Shown here piece by piece: positions 48,848 to 57,940 of a stretch of DNA of 64,000 nucleotides (position 1 is its first letter; every line of letters starts with the position of its first letter). This DNA is from Peribacillus frigoritolerans (GTDB taxonomy: Bacteria > Bacillota > Bacilli > Bacillales > DSM-1321): NCBI RefSeq assembly GCF_001636405.1, contig NZ_KV440950.1:2317712-2381711 (forward strand), read 5' to 3'. The position numbers and the translations under genes are program-made. A model generated the notes under the pieces. That model did no database searches. It saw only the letters and a list, made by a program, of their open reading frames with translations, and was not told where the DNA came from.

Positions 48848-50032
48848 ATGAAATTAGCGAACCGTGTTCAGTCATTAACGCCATCAACAACATTGGCCAT
48901 TACGGCAAAAGCAAAGGAACTTAAGGCCCAAGGTTTAGATATAATTGGTTTGGGTGCAGGTGAACCAGACTATAATACGCCCAAACATATCATAGATGCA
49001 GCACTTCTTTCCATGAATGAAGGTCAAACTAAATACACGCCATCCGCTGGTCTGCCGAAGTTAAAAGAAGCAATTGCGGCTAAATTGAAGCGTGATCAGG
49101 GCTTGGATTACAAACCGTCTGAAATTGCAGTTGGCTCAGGTGCAAAGCACTCGCTGTACACATTGTTTCAAGCTATCCTGGATGAAGAAGATGAAGTCAT
49201 TGTTCCGATACCATATTGGGTGAGCTATCCTGAGCAAATCAAGCTTGCTGACGGTAAGCCGGTTTATATAGTCGGTACGGAAGAAAATCAATATAAAATC
49301 ACGAAAGAACAATTAGAACAAGCAATTACCGATAAAACGAAAGCGGTTATCATCAACTCTCCAAGCAATCCAACGGGCATGCTTTATTCCAGGGAAGAAT
49401 TGGCGGCTATCGGGGAAGTTTGCCTGGCTCATGATATCTTGATCGTTTCCGACGAAATTTACGAAAAATTGGTTTATGGAAATGCTAAACATACATCCAT
49501 TGCAGAGATTTCACCTGAATTGAAAAAGCAAACGATCATCATCAATGGTGTTTCTAAATCGCACTCGATGACTGGCTGGAGAATAGGTTATGCAGCCGGT
49601 GATGAATCCATCATTAAAGCAATGGCGAACCTTGCTAGCCATAGCACATCCAACCCAACCACAACCGCTCAATATGGTGCGATTGCGGCTTATGAAGGTA
49701 CACAGGAGCCTGTTGAGGAAATGCGTCAAGCATTTGAAGGCCGTTTGAATAAAATCTATGATAAATTGGTTGAAATTCCAGGCGTAAGCTGCATTAAACC
49801 ACAAGGGGCATTTTATTTATTCCCGAACGTTAAACGTGCAGTTGAATTAACAGGGTATAGCAATGTCGAAGATTTTACGACTGCGTTGCTTGAAGAAGCT
49901 CAAGTGGCTGTTATTCCAGGTTCAGGGTTCGGTGCACCTGATAACATCAGACTCTCTTATGCAACTTCTCTGGAGCTGCTGGAAGCAGCCGTTGAAAGAA
50001 TACATTCATTCGTTAATTCAAAAATGGCCTAA
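48848..50032 (+). CDS. aspB: Aspartate aminotransferase
   Basis: 394 residues of class I PLP aminotransferases. GLGAGEPDYNTP near residue 33, NSPSNPTGMLYS near 172, the PLP aspartate in VSDEIYEKLVYG and the lysine in INGVSKSHSMTGWRIGY are visible. It interconverts aspartate and oxaloacetate. ATG 48848 matches relatives; an ATG six codons earlier is possible. In B. subtilis asnS follows closely; here a roughly 13-kb island intervenes. Confidence 0.95.
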   Translation: MKLANRVQSLTPSTTLAITAKAKELKAQGLDIIGLGAGEPDYNTPKHIIDAALLSMNEGQTKYTPSAGLPKLKEAIAAKLKRDQGLDYKPSEIAVGSGAKHSLYTLFQAILDEEDEVIVPIPYWVSYPEQIKLADGKPVYIVGTEENQYKITKEQLEQAITDKTKAVIINSPSNPTGMLYSREELAAIGEVCLAHDILIVSDEIYEKLVYGNAKHTSIAEISPELKKQTIIINGVSKSHSMTGWRIGYAAGDESIIKAMANLASHSTSNPTTTAQYGAIAAYEGTQEPVEEMRQAFEGRLNKIYDKLVEIPGVSCIKPQGAFYLFPNVKRAVELTGYSNVEDFTTALLEEAQVAVIPGSGFGAPDNIRLSYATSLELLEAAVERIHSFVNSKMA

Positions 50033-50040
50033 TTTATTAA

Positions 50041-50072
50041 AAACCTGCAGACTGAGTCTGCAGGTTTTTTTT
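50041..50072 (+). terminator. Rho-independent terminator after aspB
   Basis: A perfect 12-bp stem (50041-50052 with 50056-50067), TGA loop and T run. It marks the left border of the catabolic island. Confidence 0.92.
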
Positions 50073-50213
50073 AGTTGGATTATATTTCGATACGTGAAGA
50101 AGGCGGGACATTGCATCTTAGTTCACCTCACCATTGTAAAGGAAAAGGTGGGCTGCCGGATTTTCTTTATTCATAGGCACAGATCATCCATATATGCAAA
50201 ACAAGCATGTGGA

Positions 50214-50270
50214 AAATCATATATGATTTTTAATGAAAATCGATTGCAATCATATATGATTTCATATATG
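50214..50270 (+). promoter_or_regulatory. gntR promoter with three ATCATATATGAT-type operators
   Basis: Perfect 12-bp palindromes ATCATATATGAT lie at 50214-50225 and 50247-50258, and the core TCATATATGA is repeated at 50260-50269. A sigma-A promoter, TTGCAA (50242-50247), 17 bases, TATGAT (50265-50270), overlaps the second and third copies. The first and second are 33 bp apart, three helical turns. The same palindrome occurs at the hpaG1 promoter. Autorepression by the adjacent GntR protein is inferred. Confidence 0.75.
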
Positions 50271-50278
50271 ATGAAAAT

Positions 50279-50956
50279 ATGGAAGAGAAAAGCAAAAACC
50301 CCAGCAAAAAGCAACTAGCTTATGAGCACCTTCGTAAATTAATTTTGGATGGAACATATGGTTCTGGACAGCGGATCATTATCGATCAAACGGCAAAAGA
50401 ACTTAGTTTAAGTCCGATTCCTGTCAGGGAAGCGATCAGGCAACTGGAATCTGACGGCCTTATTCAATATAAGCCTTATAGTGGAGCGGTGGTTACAAGC
50501 ATAAATGAGAGCGAATACATTGAAACTCTTTCTGTTTTATCTCTGCTTGAAGGATATGCAGCTGCACTCAGTTCTTTAACCATGAATGATCATGATTTTG
50601 AAAATCTAATTAATTTAAACAATGAAATGGAAAAAGCCCTCCATAACTTTGAATTAGAGCTGTTTGGTAAATTAAACGAATGTTTCCATGCGGAAATTTA
50701 TGAAAAGTGCGGCAACTCCTTTTTAATGGAGGAAATCAAACAAGCACAACAAAGAATGAATAGAGTCAGAAAGTCCATGTTCACCATGGTGCCGCAACGC
50801 GCAGTCCAATCGATTCGCGAACATGAAAGCATCATAAAGCTCCTAAAGGAAAAAGCATCTTTTGAAGAAATTGAATCATTGGTGAGAAAGCATAAACTGA
50901 ATGCGATAAGCACTTTCAAGCAAAGGGCGGAAACTAATCAAGATCAGGCACTTTGA
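50279..50956 (+). CDS. GntR family transcriptional regulator (FCD domain), probable island repressor
   Basis: 225 residues. N-terminal winged helix (KKQLAYEHLRKLILDGTYGSG, SPIPVREAIRQLESDGLI) followed by an all-helical FCD-type effector domain (LLEGYAAALSS, CFHAEIYEKCGN, HESIIKLLKE), as in the FadR/VanR subgroup. Effector unknown; 4-hydroxyphenylacetate or a ring-cleavage product is the natural guess. ATG 50279 has no ribosome binding site and lies only about 8 bases after the predicted -10, so the mRNA may be leaderless. Confidence 0.88.
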   Translation: MEEKSKNPSKKQLAYEHLRKLILDGTYGSGQRIIIDQTAKELSLSPIPVREAIRQLESDGLIQYKPYSGAVVTSINESEYIETLSVLSLLEGYAAALSSLTMNDHDFENLINLNNEMEKALHNFELELFGKLNECFHAEIYEKCGNSFLMEEIKQAQQRMNRVRKSMFTMVPQRAVQSIREHESIIKLLKEKASFEEIESLVRKHKLNAISTFKQRAETNQDQAL

Positions 50957-50963
50957 TGACCCA

Positions 50964-51017
50964 GGCTTTGTTTTATTATAGTCGATTGATTATTGATAAA
51001 AGCAAAGCCGATTTTTT
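50964..51017 (+). terminator. Terminator-like hairpin between gntR and hpaI
   Basis: GGCTTTG (50964-50970) pairs with CAAAGCC (51003-51009), extended by about four weaker pairs; loop about 24 bases; six T residues follow. It may limit read-through into the catabolic genes. Confidence 0.5.
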
Positions 51018-51065
51018 CACTTAGATTATTCGGAATATTCAAATAATAAAAAGGTGGTAGAAAAA

Positions 51066-51983
51066 ATGTACGAGGAAATCAAAAGTCGTTTAAGAGGATC
51101 CATCGCACCCGTTATCACTCCCTTTGATGACAAGATGGAAGTTGATGTAAAGGCCATTGAAAATCTAGTAAACTGGCATATTGAAAGCGGTTCCCATGGA
51201 ATTTCGGTATGCGGGACTACAGGCGAGCCGAGTTCACTTACGATTGAGGAACGGGAATTAGTGATGGAAACGGCAATTAAAGCAGCAAAAGCCCGTGTTC
51301 CAGTTGCACCAGGTACCGGATCTGCCAATCAGAAAGAAACGTTGCATTTGACAAAAAGGGCACAGGAAATGGGTGCGGATGCTGCTTTAGTCATCGTACC
51401 TTATTACAATAAACCGAATCAACAGGCACTTTATAATCATTTTAAAACCGTAGCCAATGCTGTTGATATCCCACTGATCGTTTATAACATTCCCGGAAGA
51501 ACGGCGACGAATTTAGAAGTGAAGACATTGGCACGTCTTGCTGAAGATTGTGAAAATATTATTGGTGTAAAAGAATCTAATAAAGATTTCGAACATGTGA
51601 ACCGTGTCTTATTGAATTGCGGAAGGGATTTTCTCTTATATTCTGGCATTGAATTATTATGCTATCCAATGTTGGCTATTGGAGGGGCAGGACATATAAG
51701 TGCTACTGCCAATATCACTCCTAAAGAAGTGGCGGACATTTATAACCTTTGGGTGGAGGGTGATGTAGATAAGGCGCTTGACCTCCATTACAAATTAATG
51801 CCATTGAATGATGTTTTGTTTAAAGAAACCAATCCAGGACCATTAAAAGCTGCGATGGGGATGATGGGGAAAATCAATCCGGCATTAAGGCCGCCTATGG
51901 GACCGCCTTCGGAACCATTGGAAAAAGAACTGCGTGAAACCCTTCAATCATACGGGTTGATTGACCAAAAAATCCAGTCATAA
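51066..51983 (+). CDS. DapA-family aldolase, probable 2,4-dihydroxyhept-2-ene-1,7-dioate aldolase (HpaI function)
   Basis: 305 residues of the dihydrodipicolinate synthase fold. GTTGEPSSL, VYNIPGRTATN and the Schiff-base Lys169 in GVKESNKD mark the active site. The genetic setting points to the DapA subgroup known to replace HpaI in 4-hydroxyphenylacetate pathways: the substrate differs from the DapA product mainly by lacking the amino group, and cleavage would give pyruvate and succinic semialdehyde. A true lysine-pathway DapA is the alternative. ATG 51066 follows AAAAGGTGG. It precedes hpaE by 77 bases. Confidence 0.72.
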   Translation: MYEEIKSRLRGSIAPVITPFDDKMEVDVKAIENLVNWHIESGSHGISVCGTTGEPSSLTIEERELVMETAIKAAKARVPVAPGTGSANQKETLHLTKRAQEMGADAALVIVPYYNKPNQQALYNHFKTVANAVDIPLIVYNIPGRTATNLEVKTLARLAEDCENIIGVKESNKDFEHVNRVLLNCGRDFLLYSGIELLCYPMLAIGGAGHISATANITPKEVADIYNLWVEGDVDKALDLHYKLMPLNDVLFKETNPGPLKAAMGMMGKINPALRPPMGPPSEPLEKELRETLQSYGLIDQKIQS

Positions 51984-52060
51984 TGGCTAGTTGGGAAGAT
52001 TGCACAAATCCAAACGATTTTTGTCATCTTCCCGAATTAATTTTTAAAGGAGGATTTATC

Positions 52061-53575
52061 ATGCAAACTTTTCCCGTGCGGGATGTGAAGCATTACGTCA
52101 ATGGTCAATTTGTCGATGGTATCTCAGGAAAAACATTTGAAAATCTAAGCCCTTTTAATAATCAAGCAATCAATAATGTGGCAGAAGGGTTTAAAGAGGA
52201 TATTGATCAAGCGGTCGCCGCCGCAAGAGCTGCATTCGATAATGGCCCATGGAGAACGATGAAAGTGGAAGAAAGATTGAAGTACATGAATAGGATTGCT
52301 GATCTAATTGAAGAAAATGCCGAAGAAATCTCTTTTTTGGAATCACTGGATACAGGGTTGCCGATTAGCCAGACAAAAAAACAAGCGGCAAGGGGAGCGG
52401 AGAATTTCCGTTTTTATTCTGAAATGGTGAAAAGCAGGCTGATAGGAGAGTCATATCAAGTGGATGACACTTTCATCAATTATACGATTCATAAACCGAT
52501 AGGAGTGGCAGGATTAATCACTCCTTGGAATGCACCTTTCATGTTAGAAACCTGGAAGATCGCCCCGGCCCTGGCTACAGGAAATACATGTGTCCTTAAA
52601 CCAGCGGAGTGGTCTCCATTGACTGCCAATAAATTAGCTCAAATCATTGATCAATCCGGTCTGCCAAAAGGCGTATTCAATATTGTTCACGGTTTTGGGG
52701 AGACAGCGGGGGCGTCCTTGGTTGCCCATCCTGAAGTCCAATTGATATCCTTTACCGGAGAAACGACAACCGGCGCTGAAATCATTAAAAATGGTGCAGA
52801 TACAATGAAACGTTTTTCCATGGAACTCGGCGGTAAATCACCAGCAGTCATTTTTGAAGATGCCGATTTAGAAAAGGCCCTGGATTCAGTGGTATGGGGA
52901 ATCTATTCGTTCAATGGGGAGCGCTGCACAGCCAATTCCAGATTATTTGTCCATGAATCGATAATCGACCAGTTCGTGGCAGAATTGAAGGAACGTGTTC
53001 ATAATATCAAGATTGGAAACCCAATGGATCCAGACACGGAAATCGGACCGCTGATCCATCGTAACCATTTTAATAATGTCTCCCGATATCTGGATATAGC
53101 AAAAGATGAAGGGGCGGAAATTGTAAGCGGTGCCATACCAAGTGCATTCAAGGAAGGGAATTATATTGCCCCGACGCTTCTTTTGAACTGTACAAATGAT
53201 ATGACGGTGGCACAAGAAGAGATTTTTGGACCAGTCATGGCAGTCATTCCTTTCAAGACTGAAGAGGAAGTATTGAGAATGGCTAATGATGTAAAGTATG
53301 GGCTAGCTGCTTATGTATGGACCAATGATATGAAACGTGGACATAGGTTTGCTCAAGCTGTCGATAGTGGGATGGTCTGGGTGAATTCCCAAAACGTTAG
53401 GGATTTGCGGATTCCTTTTGGAGGGTCGAAATATAGTGGGGTAGGACGTGAAGGCGGCCATTATAGCTTTGAATTCTATACGGAAACACAAGTTATCCAC
53501 GTGGCAATTGGAGAACATCACATTCCGAAATTTGGCGACGTAAAACAAAATGCCGTTTCTTCTGCTGAAAAATAA
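52061..53575 (+). CDS. hpaE: 5-carboxymethyl-2-hydroxymuconate semialdehyde dehydrogenase
   Basis: 504 residues of the NAD(P)-dependent aldehyde dehydrogenase superfamily, full length for HpaE. The catalytic glutamate is in MELGGKSP, the nucleophilic cysteine in NGERCTANSR, and ITPWNAPFM and SFTGETTTG line the cofactor site. In the pathway it oxidises the ring-cleavage product to 5-carboxymethyl-2-hydroxymuconate. ATG 52061 was chosen after TAAAGGAGG; the upstream extension has no such site. Specificity rests on neighbours hpaD, hpaF and hpaG. Confidence 0.85.
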   Translation: MQTFPVRDVKHYVNGQFVDGISGKTFENLSPFNNQAINNVAEGFKEDIDQAVAAARAAFDNGPWRTMKVEERLKYMNRIADLIEENAEEISFLESLDTGLPISQTKKQAARGAENFRFYSEMVKSRLIGESYQVDDTFINYTIHKPIGVAGLITPWNAPFMLETWKIAPALATGNTCVLKPAEWSPLTANKLAQIIDQSGLPKGVFNIVHGFGETAGASLVAHPEVQLISFTGETTTGAEIIKNGADTMKRFSMELGGKSPAVIFEDADLEKALDSVVWGIYSFNGERCTANSRLFVHESIIDQFVAELKERVHNIKIGNPMDPDTEIGPLIHRNHFNNVSRYLDIAKDEGAEIVSGAIPSAFKEGNYIAPTLLLNCTNDMTVAQEEIFGPVMAVIPFKTEEEVLRMANDVKYGLAAYVWTNDMKRGHRFAQAVDSGMVWVNSQNVRDLRIPFGGSKYSGVGREGGHYSFEFYTETQVIHVAIGEHHIPKFGDVKQNAVSSAEK

Positions 53576-53605
53576 TCCGGGTTCATTAAAGAAGGGGAGA
53601 ATACT

Positions 53606-54589
53606 ATGAATTTTTCTATTATTCGTGTTGCGAGAACGATACTTAATGTAACAGATTTAGATAAATCAAGAGCCTTTTATGTGGATGCTTTAGGTTTTAT
53701 TGAAACGGAAAGAACGAATGACCACATATATTTACGTGGTTTAGAGGAAGCGCATCATCATTCGCTTATCTTGCAAAAGGCAGAAAAGCCAAGCGTTGAA
53801 GCAATAGGATACAAGGTTGAAAAAGAGGAAGACCTTGAAGGGTTGGAATCTTTCTTCCTGTCCAAGGGAATGAAAATGAAGTGGATGCAGGAAGGAACAC
53901 AGCATGCACTAGGCAAGTCACTGCGAGTTCAGGATATTTCAGGATTGCCATTAGAGTTTTTTTACAAAATGGATAAAGCCGAGAGATTGCTGCAACGATA
54001 TGAAATGCATAGGGGTTCGAGGGTCCAAAGAATCGATCATGTGAATTGTTGTGTGCCAAATGTGCAAAAAGCCTCTGACTTTTATATGAAAGAATTAGGT
54101 TTTGCCTGCTCGGAAGATACTGTGGATGAGTCGGGCAAATTATGGGCAACGTGGCTACATAGAAAGCAAACGGTCCATGACCAGGCATTCATGAACGGTA
54201 TCGGTCCAAGACTTCATCATGTAGGCTTCTTTCTGCCTGACCCGCTTGCACTTATCCATGCTTGTGATGTACTGGCATCTCTTGGATATGCAAAGTCAAT
54301 CGAACGCGGCCCAGGGAGGCATGGCCTATCCAATGCATTCTTCCTATATTTAAGAGATCCGGATGGTCACAGGATCGAATTATACAATGGGGATTACTTA
54401 ACATCTGACCCGGATACCGAACCGATTCATTGGGATTTGAATGATCCAAGACGCCAGACATTCTGGGGAGCCCAAGCTCCGGATTCATGGTTTGATGAGG
54501 CATCTTCTGTGCTTGATATAATATCAGGAGAAGAAGTTCCTCTTAAAGAACCGATCCTGGCAAAAAGTAAGCCTGAATTCATCATCTAA
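53606..54589 (+). CDS. hpaD: Homoprotocatechuate (3,4-dihydroxyphenylacetate) 2,3-dioxygenase
   Basis: 327 residues, an extradiol ring-cleavage enzyme of the two-domain vicinal-oxygen-chelate type, like the Brevibacterium and Arthrobacter enzymes rather than the E. coli class III HpaD. Likely metal ligands are His145 (RIDHVN), one of His204/His205 (GPRLHHVGF) and Glu258 (HRIELYNG). IERGPGRHGLSNAF is a signature of the family. AGAAGGGGAG precedes the ATG. Confidence 0.88.
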   Translation: MNFSIIRVARTILNVTDLDKSRAFYVDALGFIETERTNDHIYLRGLEEAHHHSLILQKAEKPSVEAIGYKVEKEEDLEGLESFFLSKGMKMKWMQEGTQHALGKSLRVQDISGLPLEFFYKMDKAERLLQRYEMHRGSRVQRIDHVNCCVPNVQKASDFYMKELGFACSEDTVDESGKLWATWLHRKQTVHDQAFMNGIGPRLHHVGFFLPDPLALIHACDVLASLGYAKSIERGPGRHGLSNAFFLYLRDPDGHRIELYNGDYLTSDPDTEPIHWDLNDPRRQTFWGAQAPDSWFDEASSVLDIISGEEVPLKEPILAKSKPEFII

Positions 54590-54771
54590 AAAGAAGCGGG
54601 ATTTAGGATGAAAGATGGTAAATTCAGCAAAAATTCATGGACTCTCATAGTCTTTTCAATAGGGCGCCTGTGCAAATGGTGAAAAGTTGATGGAAGACTG
54701 CTGGATTATGGGGGTTCCTTTTACTAAGTCTAAAATGGAACCTTTCAAGAAGCATAGGAAGGAAGCTGATT

Positions 54772-55649
54772 TTGGATATCATTGATGTTCAGCACCCACT
54801 TTCCAGTATATATTCAGCAGAAGCAGAACCGTGTGTGCTGGCTCTTGGATTTTTCGACGGAGTTATCTAGGCCATCAAGAATTGATAAATCTAGCCAAAA
54901 GGATTGCCAAACAGCAAGATTTGAAATTGGCAGTCATGACTTTTTTTCCACATCCAAAGCAAATCATTGGAAACGATCAAACGCCTCAAACATACATTAC
55001 TCCCTTAGGGCAAAAAGCAAAATTAATGCAGGATTTAGGTGTAGAAACCTTGATAGTCGTGAACTTCGATTCCGCATTTGCCCTTCTTTCACCTTCTGAC
55101 TTTATCGAGGATTATCTATGTGGATTTAAAGGCAAACATGCCGTGGCTGGATTCGATTTCCGCTATGGGCATTAAGGGCAAGGAAATATGGAAACGCTGA
55201 AAATCGAAGGTAAGCGATTTTTTGAAGTGACGGAAATGAAGAAATTTGAAATTGATCATGAAAAAGTAAGTTCTACTTAGCTTAGAAACTTGATTGCGGA
55301 AGGTCGGTTCGCAGATATCCCGTCATATCTTGGCTCATATTTTGAAAGTCAAGGGACAATCGATTCCGAGGATAATCAACACGTCATCGTTTCATTATCG
55401 GAAGCATTCCTGACACCCCCGCCCGGAGTGTATTTAATCGAAATCCATACCGCAGGAAATGTTCATGAAGGAATAGCCCATCAAATACTGGACGGATCCT
55501 TTCAAGGGAGTTGGCACTTACATTTCAATGATTCTCTTCCCTTGAAAGGAAAGAAGTTTCATATCAAATGGAAAAGTGAATGTATCAAGAAGTCGAAACA
55601 GATGAAGGATAGGCGAGCCAAGACTATTGTGAAAGTGCAAACCTTTTAA
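54772..55649 (+). pseudogene. Decayed FAD synthetase (RibF/RibC)-like gene
   Basis: From TTG 54772 (AGGAAGGAAG upstream) the reading gives LALGFFDGV; a one-base deletion then shifts the frame, and LGHQELINLAKRI, MTFFPHPKQ and AVAGFDFRYGH follow in the next frame. These are FAD synthetase (adenylyltransferase) blocks. In-frame stops at 55173-55175 and 55278-55280 interrupt it again before RNLIAEGRFADIPSYLGSYF, the family C-terminal part, and the terminal stop at 55647-55649. With one frameshift and two stops it cannot make a full protein. A second FAD synthetase would suit the flavin-dependent monooxygenase HpaB nearby. Confidence 0.8.
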
Positions 55650-55667
55650 AAGATATGGTCTGGGACA

Positions 55668-55695
55668 GGGCAGCAGTGGGAGCTTACTGCTGCCC
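55668..55695 (+). terminator. Terminator-like hairpin before the transporter genes
   Basis: A perfect 10-bp GC-rich stem GGGCAGCAGT/ACTGCTGCCC (55668-55677, 55686-55695); the following TATTTGT tail is weak. Confidence 0.6.
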
Positions 55696-55807
55696 TATTT
55701 GTAAGTTTCATCGGTTTCACAAAAGTAGTATGGAAAGCTTAGGGAATGGGTTTCATAACCTCTTTGGGCAGATGAGGTTGTAGGTATTCTGGGATGGAGG
55801 GGGATTT

Positions 55808-56212
55808 GTGCCATTGGAGGAATACTACCAGGACCTTCCTTGTAAAAATAAATATCAGAAGAGGTGTGTAGAGATGGTTCGGCTGGAAAAAAAACTTGAT
55901 GAATCGGAACAAACCAATCTAGTGGATTATGAAAAGATTGTTGCCTCCAAAGAGTTTCAGAATATGCTTTCCGACAAAAAGAAGTTCGTCATCCCTTTTA
56001 CGATTTTCTTTATGGGATATTCCTTGCTTTTGCCCTTCTTAGTTTTTTACACAGATATCCTGGATCACCCTTTCATTGGGGACATAACATGGGCGTGGGT
56101 GTACGGTGTCTCCATTACGGTTATGTCTGTATGGGTTTGCAGCATATATGTAAGGAAATCTGAAAGAATCGATGAACAAATAAAAGAAATCATCGAGAAA
56201 GAAGGGCTTTGA
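55808..56212 (+). CDS. DUF485 membrane protein, partner of the sodium:solute symporter
   Basis: 134 residues. IVASKEFQNMLSDKKKFVIP followed by two membrane helices (about 59-80 and 90-112) is the DUF485 pattern (YwcB-like). These small proteins are usually encoded next to ActP/YwcA-type symporters, as here with only 3 bases between. GTG 55808 has GGAGGGGG upstream; ATG 55874 with GAGGTG is an equally plausible start giving 112 residues, closer to the family norm. Confidence 0.85.
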   Translation: MPLEEYYQDLPCKNKYQKRCVEMVRLEKKLDESEQTNLVDYEKIVASKEFQNMLSDKKKFVIPFTIFFMGYSLLLPFLVFYTDILDHPFIGDITWAWVYGVSITVMSVWVCSIYVRKSERIDEQIKEIIEKEGL

Positions 56213-56215
56213 ATC

Positions 56216-57781
56216 ATGAATTGGACAGTTATCATTCTCTTTGCGCTAATGTCGATAGGTACGCTTTTCATCACGTATTTCGCTTCCAAAAAAACTAAAA
56301 CGGCAGGCTCCTTTTATACGGCTGGGGGCGGGTTGACCGCTAGGCAAAATGGACTTGCATTGGCCGGGGATTTTATGTCGGCTTCCACGTTTTTAGGGTT
56401 GATAGGGGCATTTTCCTTAACGGGATATGATGGATTTTTCCTGATGTATGGAGCACTTGTTTCATTTCTTGTCGTGTTATTCCTAGTGGCTGAGCCATTA
56501 AGGAACTTAGGGAAATACACATTGGCTGATATGGTGACTACAAGGTTTAAATATAAACAGGTCCGGGGAGTGACCGCTTTTAATACCCTGGTGATATCAG
56601 TCATGTACATGCTGGGGCAACTTGTTGCTGCAGGCGCTTTATTTAAATTGCTTTTAGACATCCCGTATAATATTTCTGTCATCATCGTAGGTATTGTAAT
56701 GCTGGTATTTGTTCTATTCGGGGGGATGACGGCGACGAGCTGGGTGCAGATCATTAAAGCCATCCTGCTGATAGGCGGAGTGTTTATATTATTCATGATC
56801 GTCATGTGGAAGTTGAATTTTAGTTTCATCGGAATTTTCACTGATATGAAAACTGCAACACCGATGGGAGCTGATTACCTGAAGGCAGGAATTAAATATG
56901 CCAGTGGGTGGGATGCAGCATCCTTGTCACTGGGCCTGATTCTGGGAACGGCAGGTTTGCCTCACATTTTAATACGTTTTTTGACTGTCCCGAATGCACG
57001 AGTGGCAAGAAAGTCGGTTGTTTGGGTGATGTGGATTATGGGTGCATTTCATATCATGGTCATTTTTCTCGGATTCGGTGCTGCGAAGTTGGTGGGAACA
57101 TCGAATATCATGGCCGCTAATCCAGCAGGTAACATGGCTGCACCTTTATTGGCCCAACTTGTGGGCGGGGACATCTTATTCGCATTTATCGCGGCCGTTT
57201 CCTTCGCAACGATACTCGCAGTAGTTGCAGGTATCGTTTTAACAGGTGCTACGGCATTTTCACATGATTTTTATAATGAAATATTAAAAGATGGAAAAGC
57301 GACGGAAAAACAGCAAATGAAGATGGCTAGATGGGCTTCCATTGGTGTGACTGCACTTGCGATTGTTTTATCATTAGGTCTGCAGGAATTCAATGTAGCG
57401 TTTCTGGCATCTATCGCCTTTACATTGGCCGCCAGTTCGAATTTGCCAGTAATCCTTCTAACGATCTATTGGAAAAAATTCAATAAAACTGGAGCGATAG
57501 TCGGTATGATGACAGGTCTTTTTGGTACACTTTTGCTCGTGGCCCTCAGTCCAAATGTCTGGAACCCGGTCCCCGGAGCAGCCATTATGACAGGTGACCC
57601 GATTTTCCCTTTGAATTCCCCAGGAATCGTTTCCATTCCGCTTGGATTCATCGCCTGCTATTTAGGTGCCTTGATCGGTAATCGCAGGACCGGTTTGAAA
57701 ACGGTGGCAAAAGACAATTATAATGAAATCCTGGTAAAGTCCAATACCGGTCATGATGTTAAGGGTGTTTTGCGACATTGA
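56216..57781 (+). CDS. Sodium:solute symporter (ActP/YwcA-like), candidate 4-hydroxyphenylacetate importer
   Basis: 521 residues with about 13 membrane helices. FYTAGGGLTARQNGLALAGD near the N-terminus, TLADMVTTRFK, and GLPHILIRFLTVPNARVARKS are typical of the acetate-permease branch of the SSS family. The substrate cannot be read from sequence; acetate or another monocarboxylate is the family norm, but its place inside the hpa island suggests an aromatic acid. The start is ATG 56216, three bases after the DUF485 gene. Confidence 0.85.
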   Translation: MNWTVIILFALMSIGTLFITYFASKKTKTAGSFYTAGGGLTARQNGLALAGDFMSASTFLGLIGAFSLTGYDGFFLMYGALVSFLVVLFLVAEPLRNLGKYTLADMVTTRFKYKQVRGVTAFNTLVISVMYMLGQLVAAGALFKLLLDIPYNISVIIVGIVMLVFVLFGGMTATSWVQIIKAILLIGGVFILFMIVMWKLNFSFIGIFTDMKTATPMGADYLKAGIKYASGWDAASLSLGLILGTAGLPHILIRFLTVPNARVARKSVVWVMWIMGAFHIMVIFLGFGAAKLVGTSNIMAANPAGNMAAPLLAQLVGGDILFAFIAAVSFATILAVVAGIVLTGATAFSHDFYNEILKDGKATEKQQMKMARWASIGVTALAIVLSLGLQEFNVAFLASIAFTLAASSNLPVILLTIYWKKFNKTGAIVGMMTGLFGTLLLVALSPNVWNPVPGAAIMTGDPIFPLNSPGIVSIPLGFIACYLGALIGNRRTGLKTVAKDNYNEILVKSNTGHDVKGVLRH

Positions 57782-57836
57782 ATGAAGTAAAGGCATGCCT
57801 ATTAATAAAGCGTCAAACGCAATTGTGAATGGATTT

Positions 57837-57875
57837 GAAAAAGTGGCCATCAAATGATAGGCTGCTTTTTCTTTT
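57837..57875. terminator. Terminator between the symporter gene and the convergent lysR gene
   Basis: AAAAAG-TG-GCC and GGC-TG-CTTTTT arms, with a two-base mismatch, flank an 11-base loop. A and T runs on both sides suit convergent genes. Confidence 0.6.
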
Positions 57876-57940
57876 CAATGGATAAAGAAATTCGAACAAA
57901 TACAAAAGAGTACTAGAAAGAGGTACAGGTGCACTAATAT

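Noticed and set aside
51066-51983. Housekeeping dapA for lysine synthesis
   Set aside because: The active site would fit, but its place within the hpa genes favours the catabolic aldolase; kept as an alternative in the entry.
54782-55099. 105-codon frame over the FAD synthetase remnant
   Set aside because: A different frame from the recognisable FAD synthetase blocks; no similarity seen.
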